64,000 nucleotides of DNA from Roseibium album (GTDB taxonomy: Bacteria; Pseudomonadota; Alphaproteobacteria; Rhizobiales; Stappiaceae), in contig CXTY01000005.1 in the NCBI GenBank assembly GCA_001404055.1, forward strand, positions 124,001 to 188,000, in the 5' to 3' direction. Shown here piece by piece: positions 16,628 through 25,690 of this stretch. The position numbers and the translations under genes were made by a program. Positions within the stretch are counted from its first letter, which is position 1; each line of letters begins with the position of its first letter. The notes under the pieces are model-generated. The model saw only the letters and a program-made list of their open reading frames with translations. It was not told the DNA's origin and searched no databases.

Positions 16628-19045
16628 ATGACCCAACAATCTGCAAAGCATCTGATCATTGGGGGCGGTATCATCGGTTGCTCGGTGGCCTATCACCTCA
16701 CCCGTATGGGCGAAACGGGTGTGGTTCTTCTGGAGCGCGCGGGCCTGACAGAAGGGGCAACCTGGCATGCCGCCGGACTGGTCGGGCAATTGCGTTCCTC
16801 TCGCAACACCACCCGCATGTTGAAAAAATCCGTTGAAATGTATGATCGCCTTCAAATTGAAGAAGGCATGCAGTTCGACTGGAAGAAGACCGGTTCCTTG
16901 AGGCTCGCCGCGACCACCGAGCGACTTTTGGAAGCCAAGCGGCTGGCGACGATGGCACGTAGTTTCGATCTGGAGATGCGGATCATCACGCCGGAAGAGG
17001 CAAGGGAATTGTTCCCGTTGATCGAAGCAAAGGGACTTGAAGGAGCTGCCTATATTCCCTCTGATGGCTACGTTGATCCCGCCTCCCTTTGCCAGGCTGT
17101 GGCAGGTGCCGCCCGCAAACAAGGCGCAAGAATTCTTCAGCAGACCGAGGTGCTGGATTTCAAGGTCGCAAATGGACGGATTGTTTCTGTCGAAACGAGT
17201 GACGGCACCTGGGAAGCCGAAACGATTATCCTGGCGACAGGCATGTGGAGCCGGGATCTCGGGGCCAAGCTCGGCATACGGGTGCCGGCCTGTGCGGTCG
17301 AACATCAGTATATTGTTACTGAGCCAACAGGCATTGAAGTTGGTCACTTCCCGACGCTGCGTGACCCGGAACGTCTTGTCTATTACAAGCCGGATGTGGC
17401 CGGACGCCTGGTCATTGGTGGTTACGAGGAAAACACACTTCCCTTTGGCGACCGGGGCATTCCTGGCCCCTTTGTGCACCAGCTTTTGCCGGAAAACCTT
17501 GAGCGCTTTCTACCGCTTGCCGAGCTTGCCAGCCAGGTGACGCCGATTGTCAATGAAGTTGGCATCCGCCAGGTTATCAACGGCCCGATACCCTATTCAG
17601 CCGATGGTGATTTTGTCCTGGGCTGGCAGCCCGGTTTCGACAACCTGATGATGGCGACCGGATTTCTTTACGGCATAGCTGCCGGTGGAGGGGCAGGGGA
17701 GATGATCGCCGAATGGGTGGTTGAGGGGCGCCCTTCGCTGGACCTCTGGCCGCTTGATGTGCGCCGCTTTGGGCCGCACCATGGAACGCGGACATTCATG
17801 TATCCACGCGCCGTCGAGCATTATGCCCATCATTACAAGATGCGCTATCCGGGACAGGAGCATGAGAGTGCGCGACAGTTGCGCCTGTCACCGCTCTACC
17901 AGAAGCTAAAGGGGCGGGGCGCTGTCTATGGCTCCAAGAATGGCTGGGAGCGCCCACTCTGGTTTGCACCTGAAGGCGTTGAACCCATCGATCAGCTCGA
18001 TTTCCTTGAACCCGGCTGGAAACAATATGCTGCCGAAGAACACAGGGCCGTTCGGGAGAGGGTCGCACTGATCGATCAATCCAGCTTTTCAAAGTTCGAG
18101 ATCCTGGGTGCAGGCACGCTTGACGCCTTGCAGCAGATGGCGGTCTCCAACATGGACAAACCCGTTGGTTCGGTCATCTACACGCAGCTTTGCAATGCGC
18201 GCGGAGGCATCGAGGCAGATGTCACATTCATTCGGTTGGGGCTGGACTGGTTCTATCTGGTCACAGGTTCAGGTTTTGGAATTCACGACAGTGACTGGAT
18301 CAAACGCAATCTGCCGAAAGATGGTTCAGTACACGTGATCGACGTCACGAGCGGTACTGCCGTTATCAACCTTGTCGGCCCGAAATCGCGCGATGTTCTT
18401 AAAGAAGCTTCTGAAAGCGATGTCTCCAACGAAGCAATTCCTTTTGCCACGATGAAAGAGATCGTTGTCGGTGCGGCCCCAGTGCGCGCGGCGCGGATTG
18501 GTTATGTCGGAGAACGCGGTTACGAATTGCATGTTCCAACCGAATTTGCGGCTCATGTTTATGACACGCTGTGGGCGAGCGGTGAGAAGCATGGCATCAC
18601 CAATGTGGGCTACCGGGCGATCGAAAGCCTTAGAATGGAAAAGGGCTATGTCTACTGGTCGAGCGATGTCACACCAGACTATACGCCAATAGAGGCGGGG
18701 CTTGGCTTCCGTGTTCACCTTAAATCCAAAGGCGAATTTCTCGGGCGGTCGGTATTGGAGGCCCAAAAGGCCAAGGGTGTTGAGCGAAAGCTCTGCACTT
18801 TTGTGACGCAGGATCATCTGCCGCTCACGGGGGGGGAAACCCTATTGCTGGGAGATCAGGTAGTTTCGTCAGCCACTTCTGTAGGCTTTGGTTATACGGT
18901 CGACCGAACTATCGTGCGTGGTTATCTCGATAAGGCACATTGGGATCAAACAGACTTCCTTTTGGAAGTTTTTGGTGAGCGTCACCCGGTCACGCAGGCC
19001 AATAGCCCGCTATATGACCCGGACAATACCGCGCTCAAAAGTTGA
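16628..19045 (+). CDS. FAD-dependent demethylase with GcvT domain (dimethylglycine/sarcosine dehydrogenase-like), copy 1
   Basis: An 805-residue two-part enzyme. Residues 8-390 form a DAO-type FAD domain with IIGGGIIGCS and TWHAAGL, where H47 matches the histidine that covalently holds FAD in mammalian dimethylglycine/sarcosine dehydrogenases. Residues from about 420 form FAO/GcvT tetrahydrofolate domains (WERPLWFAPEG, GYRAIESLRMEKGY). The family oxidatively removes N-methyl groups, passing the C1 unit to tetrahydrofolate. The ATG at 16628 is preferred over a TTG at 16595. It heads the operon and is paralogous to the gene at 25691. The exact amine substrate is not determined by sequence. Confidence 0.85.
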   Translation: MTQQSAKHLIIGGGIIGCSVAYHLTRMGETGVVLLERAGLTEGATWHAAGLVGQLRSSRNTTRMLKKSVEMYDRLQIEEGMQFDWKKTGSLRLAATTERLLEAKRLATMARSFDLEMRIITPEEARELFPLIEAKGLEGAAYIPSDGYVDPASLCQAVAGAARKQGARILQQTEVLDFKVANGRIVSVETSDGTWEAETIILATGMWSRDLGAKLGIRVPACAVEHQYIVTEPTGIEVGHFPTLRDPERLVYYKPDVAGRLVIGGYEENTLPFGDRGIPGPFVHQLLPENLERFLPLAELASQVTPIVNEVGIRQVINGPIPYSADGDFVLGWQPGFDNLMMATGFLYGIAAGGGAGEMIAEWVVEGRPSLDLWPLDVRRFGPHHGTRTFMYPRAVEHYAHHYKMRYPGQEHESARQLRLSPLYQKLKGRGAVYGSKNGWERPLWFAPEGVEPIDQLDFLEPGWKQYAAEEHRAVRERVALIDQSSFSKFEILGAGTLDALQQMAVSNMDKPVGSVIYTQLCNARGGIEADVTFIRLGLDWFYLVTGSGFGIHDSDWIKRNLPKDGSVHVIDVTSGTAVINLVGPKSRDVLKEASESDVSNEAIPFATMKEIVVGAAPVRAARIGYVGERGYELHVPTEFAAHVYDTLWASGEKHGITNVGYRAIESLRMEKGYVYWSSDVTPDYTPIEAGLGFRVHLKSKGEFLGRSVLEAQKAKGVERKLCTFVTQDHLPLTGGETLLLGDQVVSSATSVGFGYTVDRTIVRGYLDKAHWDQTDFLLEVFGERHPVTQANSPLYDPDNTALKS

Positions 19046-19056
19046 AGGGAGGGACA

Positions 19057-19983
19057 ATGACTGAGCACGCAGAGATAGTATTGGAGGCGTTACGCTCCGC
19101 GCCGCAATTTGAGCAGGTCACGTCAGCCAAGTGTATCACGCGGCTTGGTGGACTGACCAATATGGTGCACCGGGTTGACCTTGCCGATCAGTCGGTGATC
19201 GTTCGTATCCCCGGTGAAAACACTGAAGAATATATCGACCGCGCCGTGGAAAAGCACAATGCGGAGGCTGCGGCACGCGCCGGGGTTTCGGCTGAGGTTC
19301 TTTTCGGCGATGCTGCAACTGGCGTCATGATCTCCCGCACGATCGAAGGTATCGAAACCATGACGCCCGACCTCTTCAGGTCGCGCACCGGTTCCCCGGA
19401 CCGCGCCGGGGTCGCACTGGCCAAGTTGCATGCATCAGGCGAAACTTTCCAGTTTCGCTTCGAGCTGTTTTCCATGATCGAAGATTATCTAAAGGTGCTT
19501 TCAACCAAGGATGTTACGCTTCCTGAGGGATATCATGATGTGGTTGCGTCCGCGATGCCGGTGCAGAAAGTTCTGGCTGCAGTTGACCTTCCTCTTGCTC
19601 CCTGCCATTGCGATCCGCTTTGCGAGAACTTCCTGGATGATGGCGCTAAAATGTGGATTGTCGACTGGGAATATTCCGGCATGAACGATCCCTTGTGGGA
19701 TCTTGGCGACCTCTCTGTCGAAGCTGGAATGGATACGGCACAGGATGCAGAGATGATGGAAGCCTATTTTGGCAGACCACCGACAGCCGCCGAAACCGGA
19801 CGCATGGTGATATACAAGGCCATGTGTGACCTGCTTTGGACCCTTTGGGGCCTTATCCAGCATGCGGACAACAACCCGGCCGAGGATTTCTGGGCTTATG
19901 CCACCGGCCGGTTCAACCGCTGCCGAGCCTTGATGCAGGACCCTGCATTCAATGCACATGTGGCTGCGGTCAAGGCCGGTTGA
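19057..19983 (+). CDS. Choline/ethanolamine-kinase-like phosphotransferase, copy 1
   Basis: A 308-residue protein of the aminoglycoside-phosphotransferase/choline-kinase superfamily. It has the catalytic loop CHCDPLCENFL (HxDxxxxN) and the metal-binding IVDWEYSG, typical of LicA-like choline kinases, and a nucleotide-loop-like LGGLTNMVHRV. It would phosphorylate a hydroxylated small molecule in the cytoplasm; choline or a methylated ethanolamine fits the neighbours. The ATG at 19057 follows GGGAGGGAC and lies 11 bp after the demethylase stop. It is a divergent paralogue of the kinase at 24808. Confidence 0.8.
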   Translation: MTEHAEIVLEALRSAPQFEQVTSAKCITRLGGLTNMVHRVDLADQSVIVRIPGENTEEYIDRAVEKHNAEAAARAGVSAEVLFGDAATGVMISRTIEGIETMTPDLFRSRTGSPDRAGVALAKLHASGETFQFRFELFSMIEDYLKVLSTKDVTLPEGYHDVVASAMPVQKVLAAVDLPLAPCHCDPLCENFLDDGAKMWIVDWEYSGMNDPLWDLGDLSVEAGMDTAQDAEMMEAYFGRPPTAAETGRMVIYKAMCDLLWTLWGLIQHADNNPAEDFWAYATGRFNRCRALMQDPAFNAHVAAVKAG

Positions 19984-20595
19984 GCAAGTCCAGTAGTTCC
20001 GCATGAAGCTCCGGTGTGGCTGCCGTGATTGTGCGCCCATCGGAGGCCATCGCCAGTGGATTGCCCTGCCAATCTGTCATGACGCCTCCTGCAGCTTTGA
20101 ACACTGCAGAAACGGGTAGGTAGTCTTAGGGTTGCAGGTCATAGTCCATGACCGCGTCGACAAGTCCGCGTGCCACGAGGGCATGCTGGTAGCAATCAGC
20201 ACCCAATCTGCGCAATAGGCCCCCGCGGACCAGGCGCTGGAAACGCTCCGGTTCTGAGGCGGCGAGTTTGTCGCCTTCATTGATGAACAGACTTGCCTCG
20301 TCGAGCGTCTTGCATCCGCTTGCCAAGATGGTGCGCCATTGCAGGCGGCAGGGAGGCCGTCTCCTCCTGAATAGACTTCGTCAAGCGCAGGCATTCGGAT
20401 CACACTTAATTTCAGCTGCTCATCGACTAGAAAGCCTAGCAACATCCCGAACAATGGCAGTCCGGCTATGAATGACCGCGTTCCGTCTATCGGATCGACG
20501 ATGCACATTCGCGTACCATTGCCGGATTGGCCAAACTCCTCTCCGAATATTGCTTCGCCTGGAAAATGTCGCTCAAGGCCTTCGCGAATGAACAC
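19970..20595 (-). pseudogene. Broken inositol-monophosphatase-family phosphatase gene
   Basis: The minus-strand frames join into an IMPase/HisN-type protein. The first part (REGLERHFPGEAIFGEEFG, IVDPIDGTRSFIAG, CNGAP) ends in a frameshift near 20331, consistent with loss of one base. The next frame (ASGCKTLDEASLFINEGDKL, VDAVMDYDLQP) hits an in-frame TAA at 20126-20128, where the family normally has Tyr. It then continues DYLPVSAVFKAAGG to a stop at 19970. About 55 N-terminal residues are also missing, because a TAA precedes the GTG at 20595. Three independent lesions make it non-functional. A phosphatase here would have opposed the neighbouring kinases. Confidence 0.85.
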
Positions 20596-20640
20596 TTAAT
20601 GCTCAAAATGTAACCAAAAGCGACAAATATTGAACGTAAA

Positions 20641-20665
20641 TGTTGCTTTTTGTTGATTTGTGTTG
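20641..20665 (+). promoter_or_regulatory. Candidate DeoR-regulator operator upstream of the transporter
   Basis: TGTTG occurs at 20641, 20651 and 20661, exactly one helical turn apart, with T-rich fillers (TGTTGATTTG unit). The same unit occurs in the DeoR/demethylase spacer. It lies about 95 bp before the binding-protein start, next to the truncated end of the phosphatase pseudogene. Confidence 0.55.
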
Positions 20666-20758
20666 GCAATCTAGGGGGTGTTTTGCCAGGCACCAAGCTG
20701 CTGAGAACGTGATGCATACTGCAGTTCCGTGCTGGTAAATCTCGACAGGGAGGAAAAT

Positions 20759-21691
20759 ATGAAGCGCGTTTCACTAGCACTGACCGCGATGTTGGCGGTA
20801 GCACCTGCACTTGCAGCTGAGTCCAGCGATCCGATCAAACTTACATTGCATGACTGGTCCGGCCAGTTGATTACAACCACGCTTATGGGCGAGGTACTGA
20901 AAAAGGCCGGCTATAATGTCGAATATGTTCAGGCCGATTACATTGCCCAATTTGCTGGGTTGAAAACCGGTGACCTGCATGTGGCCATGGAAATCTGGGA
21001 GACCACGGGCCGTGAAGCCATGGATGCGGCTTTCGAAACCGGCGACGTTGTCAATCTTGGTGAAACCGGGCTCCAGGCAATCGAGGAATGGTGGTATCCG
21101 GCATACATGAAAGAGCGTTGCCCGGGTCTGCCCAATTGGGAAGCCTTGAAGGAATGCGCAGGAGAATTTTCTACGCCTGAAACCGCACCCTTTGGCCGCT
21201 ATCTGGGCGGACCGGTAACCTGGGGTGGCTTTGACGACGAGCGTGTCGAAGCATTGGGACTGGATTTCGAGGTTGTCCACGCTGGCACGGACGCAGCGCT
21301 GTTTGCCGAGCTTGAAGCGGCCTATCAACGTCAGGATCCGATCGTTCTTTGGGTCTATGCCCCACACTGGGCGCCGGCGAAATACGACGGCGAATTCGTT
21401 GAATTTCCGCCATTCTCACCGGAGTGCTATAGCGATCCTTCTGTCGGCGTAAATCCGGATGCCGCTTATGATTGCGGCAAACCGCGTGGTCCGATCTGGA
21501 AAGTCAGCTGGGCAGGCCTTGCCGAAAAATGGCCGGGAGCCGCGAAGGCAATCGAGAACTTCAATCTCTCCAATGCCGACTATGGCGCCATGGTGACCGA
21601 AGTCGATCTGAACGGCAAATCCATTGACGATACGGTGGCTGCCTGGATGGAAGGCAACAAGGATACCTGGACAGGCTGGATTGCAAAATAA
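20759..21691 (+). CDS. Substrate-binding protein of a methylated-amine ABC transporter (OpuAC/TmoX-like)
   Basis: A 310-residue exported binding protein with signal peptide KRVSLALTAMLAVAPALA. It has an OpuAC-type fold with many Trp residues (HDWSGQ, EIWETTG, EEWWYP, LWVYAPHW) suited to an aromatic cage for a quaternary or tertiary amine. Its size and a partner permease with two fused domains recall the TmoXVW trimethylamine-oxide transporter of Ruegeria more than ChoX. Choline, betaine or dimethylglycine remain possible. The ATG at 20759 follows AGGGAGG; a frame extension to 20729 is rejected. A terminator-like hairpin follows it. Confidence 0.85.
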   Translation: MKRVSLALTAMLAVAPALAAESSDPIKLTLHDWSGQLITTTLMGEVLKKAGYNVEYVQADYIAQFAGLKTGDLHVAMEIWETTGREAMDAAFETGDVVNLGETGLQAIEEWWYPAYMKERCPGLPNWEALKECAGEFSTPETAPFGRYLGGPVTWGGFDDERVEALGLDFEVVHAGTDAALFAELEAAYQRQDPIVLWVYAPHWAPAKYDGEFVEFPPFSPECYSDPSVGVNPDAAYDCGKPRGPIWKVSWAGLAEKWPGAAKAIENFNLSNADYGAMVTEVDLNGKSIDDTVAAWMEGNKDTWTGWIAK

Positions 21692-21706
21692 TGCCGTCCC
21701 ATACTT

Positions 21707-21750
21707 CCGGCGCGTGCAAACCTGAAGTTGGTGCGCGCCGGGCGTTTTTC
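21707..21750 (+). terminator. Intra-operon hairpin after the binding-protein gene
   Basis: CCGGCGCG (21707-21714) pairs with CGCGCCGG (21734-21741), followed by GCGTTTTTC. It is placed to reduce read-through so the binding protein is made in excess over ATPase and permease. Confidence 0.6.
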
Positions 21751-21808
21751 CGGCCGCCCGCTACCCATGGTTCCCGAATTCGGGATTGAAACCTCAATAG
21801 AGGATTGG

Positions 21809-22822
21809 ATGACGAAGCCCGTAATTCTTGATTGCCGGAATGTGTGGAAGCTCTACGGCCCACAAGCCGATATATTTTTGAAAACCAATTCGGATCCGTC
21901 ATCGGCTGATCTGACAGCCGCAAATCTGATCGGTGCGGTGCGGGCAGTCAATGTCCAAATCCAGCAAAGTGAGATCTTCGTCATCATGGGGCTTTCCGGT
22001 TCTGGAAAGTCGACACTTGTTCGGTGTCTGTCTCGGCTGGTGGAATCCACGGCCGGTGAAATCCGGTTCGAGGGAAAGGATCTTCTCAGCGCAAGCGACG
22101 AGGAACTGATTCAGATCCGCCGCAAGAAAATGGGCATGGTATTCCAGCAGTTTGCGCTCCTGCCTCATCTGACCGTACTGGAAAACGCTGCTTTTCCGCT
22201 GGATGTTCAGGGCATCGACAAGAAGACGCGTGAAGCGCGCGCACTCGAGGTCGTGGAATTGGTCGGGCTGAAAGGGCGCGAAGGTTATTTTCCACGCGAA
22301 CTCTCAGGCGGACAGCAACAGCGTGTCGGCATTGCCCGCAGTTTGGCAGCAGAGCCAGAAATCTGGTTTCTTGACGAGCCGTTTTCCGCGTTAGATCCCT
22401 TGATCCGTCGCGAAATGCAGGATGAATTCCTGCGCCTTCAAAATATCCTGCACAAGACGATTGTCTTCATTACCCATGATTTTGACGAGGCGATCCGGCT
22501 GGCAGACCGCATTGCCGTGATGAAGGACGGGATCATTGAACAGGTTGCGACGCCCGAGGAACTGGTCTTGCAGCCGGCGACCGATTACGTCGCCGAATTC
22601 ACACGGCATGTCAGCCGCGCCAAGGTGATACGCGCGGCGTCGGTAATGGAACCGATGAACGGTGACAGTTTTGCTGGCGAAGTTGCCCACGACGCAGTGA
22701 TTGAGGCGATCGCCGATCACGTTGAAGCATCCGATCTGCCCCATAGGGTCATGGAAGGCGAAAAGCCCGTGGGCCAGATTTCTCGCCGCGCTGTGATCGA
22801 TGTGTTGGTGGGGCGCAGATGA
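21809..22822 (+). CDS. Quaternary/tertiary-amine ABC transporter ATPase
   Basis: A 337-residue ABC ATPase with Walker A GLSGSGKST, signature LSGGQQQRVGIAR and Walker B IWFLDEPFSALDP. The glycine-betaine subfamily N-terminus (VWKLYGPQA) carries an insertion before Walker A, and the C-terminus has only a short regulatory tail. It energises uptake through the fused permease. The ATG at 21809 is preceded by AGAGGA and is preferred over a 5'-extended frame from 21728. Its stop overlaps the permease start as ATGA. Confidence 0.88.
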   Translation: MTKPVILDCRNVWKLYGPQADIFLKTNSDPSSADLTAANLIGAVRAVNVQIQQSEIFVIMGLSGSGKSTLVRCLSRLVESTAGEIRFEGKDLLSASDEELIQIRRKKMGMVFQQFALLPHLTVLENAAFPLDVQGIDKKTREARALEVVELVGLKGREGYFPRELSGGQQQRVGIARSLAAEPEIWFLDEPFSALDPLIRREMQDEFLRLQNILHKTIVFITHDFDEAIRLADRIAVMKDGIIEQVATPEELVLQPATDYVAEFTRHVSRAKVIRAASVMEPMNGDSFAGEVAHDAVIEAIADHVEASDLPHRVMEGEKPVGQISRRAVIDVLVGRR

Positions 22823-24804
22823 CTGCACGCTTGCTGAGATCGGGAACACTTTTCTGGACGGTGCTTTTCGCCGTCACCTGGGTGTTATCGAGCTATTCTT
22901 TTCAGCTTTACAAGGCGTTTGATGCGCGTTGGATCGTTCGCTTCCCTAAAAAGTGGCAGTTGCCGCTGGAAGACCGCATCAGTGACTTTCTCGACTGGCT
23001 GGTCGAGGATGCCAGCTTCCATTTCTTCTCATTCAGGGACCTGACACGGGCCATAGCCGCGCTGATCGAGGCGCCCTACCAGGTTCTGCGCAATGTCCTG
23101 ATCGAAGGATTTTCAAGCGGGTATGGCGACACCGCAGTACAGATCGCGCCGTCACTCAGTTGGTTGGCAGTCATTGTAACCATCATGGCGGTTGGTCACT
23201 ACGCCCGCGACTGGTTCCTGTCTGTGTTGGTCGGGGTTTGTTTCTTATACCTTGCCGTCTTCGGACAGTGGGAAAGCGCGATGATCACGCTTGCCTCGGT
23301 TCTGATCGCTGTACCAATTGGTGTCATCGGAGGCCTGCTTCTCGGCATTTTTGCTTACCGCGCGCGTTGGTTTGAGAGATTGATACAGCCGGTCCTTGAT
23401 CTGATGCAGACGGTTCCGGTTTTTGCGTACCTGGTACCAATCCTGATCCTGTTCGGTTTTGGCCCCGTGGCTGCTCTCGTTGCGACTGTGATCTACGCCA
23501 TGCCGCCAATGGTTCGCATAACTATTGTGGCCCTGAAGACCGTTCCGAAAGAAATCGTTGAAGCGGGCATGATGGCGGGATGCCGGAAGCGGCAGATGAT
23601 GTGGAAGGTCCTGGTCCCATCTGCAATTCCAACGCTGATGGTCGGTGTCAACCAGGTGATCATGCTGACGCTGAACATGGTGATCATCGCCTCCATGATT
23701 GGTGCAGGTGGTCTTGGTTTCGATGTTCTGGCCAGCCTGCGTCGCCTTGATATCGGCGGAGGTATCGAGGCAGGGCTTGGCATTGTGGTTATGGCAATCG
23801 CACTCGACCGGGCAAGCCAGGCTTTCGCGGATCGCAGTGCGCGCCATCCGCTGGATGGAAATCTTCTGCAACGCCATCCCTGGTCGGGAACCGTCGTCCT
23901 TGTGATCGGTGCAACACTGATCCTTGGTCAGTTCGTTCCAGCTGTACAGACCTATCCGGACGCACTGACGATCACGACCGGACCTTTCTGGTCAGACGCG
24001 ATGAAGTGGATCAATGTGAACTTCTTCGACACGTTCGAAGCCATCAAGACTGTTATCCTGCAATGGTTGCTGCTTCCCGTGAAGAAGTTCTTCACCGGCA
24101 TTCCATGGGCTTGGGGCATCATTGCGACAGGCCTGATGGCCTGGCGGGTAGGCGGATGGAAAATAGGGCTGCTTGCCGCGCTTCTGATGACATTTATTGC
24201 GACTTCAGGCCTTTGGCCCAAAGCCATGGTGACGATCTATCTCTGCGGCGTCTCTGTATTGATTGCAACACTGATCGGCATTCCGCTGGGCATCTGGGCT
24301 GCGGAAAGCCCGCGTGCCGGTCGGGTCATTCTCGGGCTTATGGATACGCTGCAAACACTGCCGAGTTTTGTTTACCTCATTCCGGTGGTCATGCTGTTCC
24401 GGGTGGGCGACTTCAGCGCCATGATTGCGGTGATCCTGTATGCGCTGGCACCAGCCGTGCGTTATGCGGCCCACGGACTGAAAGAGGTTCCACCGGCACT
24501 GATCGAAGCAGGTCTGATGTCCGGCTGTACCAGGCGCCAGTTGCTTATGCGCATCAAGCTACCGCTGGCTACGCCTCAACTGTACCTCGGGCTGAACCAG
24601 ACGATCATGCTGGCACTATCCATGCTGGTGATCACGGCACTCGTCGGCACCAGGGATCTCGGGCAGGAAGTCTATATCGCTCTCACGAAAGCCAACGCGG
24701 GGCAGGGCATAGTCGCCGGTCTTTCGGTCGCTTTCATCGCGATTATCACTGACCGGATCATCAACGCACTTGCCGCAGGACAACGCGACAGGTTGGGGAT
24801 TTAA
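22819..24804 (+). CDS. Fused two-domain permease of the amine ABC transporter
   Basis: A 661-residue inner-membrane protein with two ProW-type permease domains in one chain. The first runs at about residues 130-330 (EAGMMAGCRKRQMMWKV coupling loop) and the second at about 480-650 (EAGLMSGCTRRQLLMRI loop). The two near-identical EAG loops show it arose by duplication and can replace a permease homodimer. TmoW of the Ruegeria TMAO transporter is similarly large. It overlaps the ATPase gene by 4 bp and is followed after 3 bp by a kinase gene. Confidence 0.88.
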   Translation: MTARLLRSGTLFWTVLFAVTWVLSSYSFQLYKAFDARWIVRFPKKWQLPLEDRISDFLDWLVEDASFHFFSFRDLTRAIAALIEAPYQVLRNVLIEGFSSGYGDTAVQIAPSLSWLAVIVTIMAVGHYARDWFLSVLVGVCFLYLAVFGQWESAMITLASVLIAVPIGVIGGLLLGIFAYRARWFERLIQPVLDLMQTVPVFAYLVPILILFGFGPVAALVATVIYAMPPMVRITIVALKTVPKEIVEAGMMAGCRKRQMMWKVLVPSAIPTLMVGVNQVIMLTLNMVIIASMIGAGGLGFDVLASLRRLDIGGGIEAGLGIVVMAIALDRASQAFADRSARHPLDGNLLQRHPWSGTVVLVIGATLILGQFVPAVQTYPDALTITTGPFWSDAMKWINVNFFDTFEAIKTVILQWLLLPVKKFFTGIPWAWGIIATGLMAWRVGGWKIGLLAALLMTFIATSGLWPKAMVTIYLCGVSVLIATLIGIPLGIWAAESPRAGRVILGLMDTLQTLPSFVYLIPVVMLFRVGDFSAMIAVILYALAPAVRYAAHGLKEVPPALIEAGLMSGCTRRQLLMRIKLPLATPQLYLGLNQTIMLALSMLVITALVGTRDLGQEVYIALTKANAGQGIVAGLSVAFIAIITDRIINALAAGQRDRLGI

Positions 24805-24807
24805 AAC

Positions 24808-25683
24808 ATGTCTGAGACCGCAATTTCTCGTGCAGCATCGCTCTCCTGCTTCTCCGCCCCCGAGGGCATCACACCCCTGGGAGGCGGCATCACCAATGTA
24901 AATCTGTTGGTCCGGGACGGTGACCGGCGCTTTGTCGTTCGGCTCGGCGATGACATTCCGGAACATGGCATCATGCGATGGAACGAACTAGCTCTCAGCC
25001 GCGCTGCCGAGAAAGCTGGTTTTTCACCTGCCGTATTCCACCATGAACCCGGTGTTCTGGTGCTGGACTTTATTGAAGCGAAAACCTTTGACGAAGCTGA
25101 TGTCCGGGAGCCTGAGAACCTGACGCGAATTATCGATCTGATCGCGAGGGTACACAATGGTTTGGGCATGCATCTGACAGGACCCGTCCTCACCTTCTGG
25201 CCGTTCCAGGTAAACCGCACTTATACCGCGCGTTTGAAGTCCGACGGATCTTTATATGCAGGTTTGCTTCCGGGCCTGATGGACGAGGCTGCGGTTCTTG
25301 AAAAGGCTGTCGGACCTGTTGAACTGGTTGTCGGTCACAACGACCTACTCGCAGCCAACGTCCTCGATGACGGCGAAGATCTGTGGCTGATTGACTGGGA
25401 ATACGGTGGGTTCAACTCTCCGCTATTCGATCTCGCCGGTCTTGCCTCCAACAACGGCCTGACCGAACCCCAGGAGCGCGCCATGCTGGAACAGTATTTC
25501 GGCACAAATTCTGACGAACGCTGGTGTGCTTACAAGGCGATGAAATGTGCCTCCCTAATGCGTGAGGCACTCTGGTCGATGACGTCGGAAATTCATTCAG
25601 AACTTGATTTCGACTATGCCGCCTACACCAAAGAAAACATGGAACGGCTGAACGCCGCCCTATCCGATTTCCGTGAACTGTGA
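24808..25683 (+). CDS. Choline/ethanolamine-kinase-like phosphotransferase, copy 2
   Basis: A 291-residue choline-kinase-superfamily protein. It has VVGHNDLLAANVL (catalytic HNDxxxxN) and LIDWEYGGFNSPLFDLAGL (metal and substrate region), with an N-terminal GGGITNVNLLV nucleotide loop. It is only 3 bp from the permease gene and 7 bp before the second demethylase, so it belongs to the transporter operon. Its catalytic loop has N where copy 1 has C, and the two are clearly diverged. It may phosphorylate the imported amine; choline kinase activity is inferred from family only. Confidence 0.82.
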   Translation: MSETAISRAASLSCFSAPEGITPLGGGITNVNLLVRDGDRRFVVRLGDDIPEHGIMRWNELALSRAAEKAGFSPAVFHHEPGVLVLDFIEAKTFDEADVREPENLTRIIDLIARVHNGLGMHLTGPVLTFWPFQVNRTYTARLKSDGSLYAGLLPGLMDEAAVLEKAVGPVELVVGHNDLLAANVLDDGEDLWLIDWEYGGFNSPLFDLAGLASNNGLTEPQERAMLEQYFGTNSDERWCAYKAMKCASLMREALWSMTSEIHSELDFDYAAYTKENMERLNAALSDFREL

Positions 25684-25690
25684 GAGCCCC

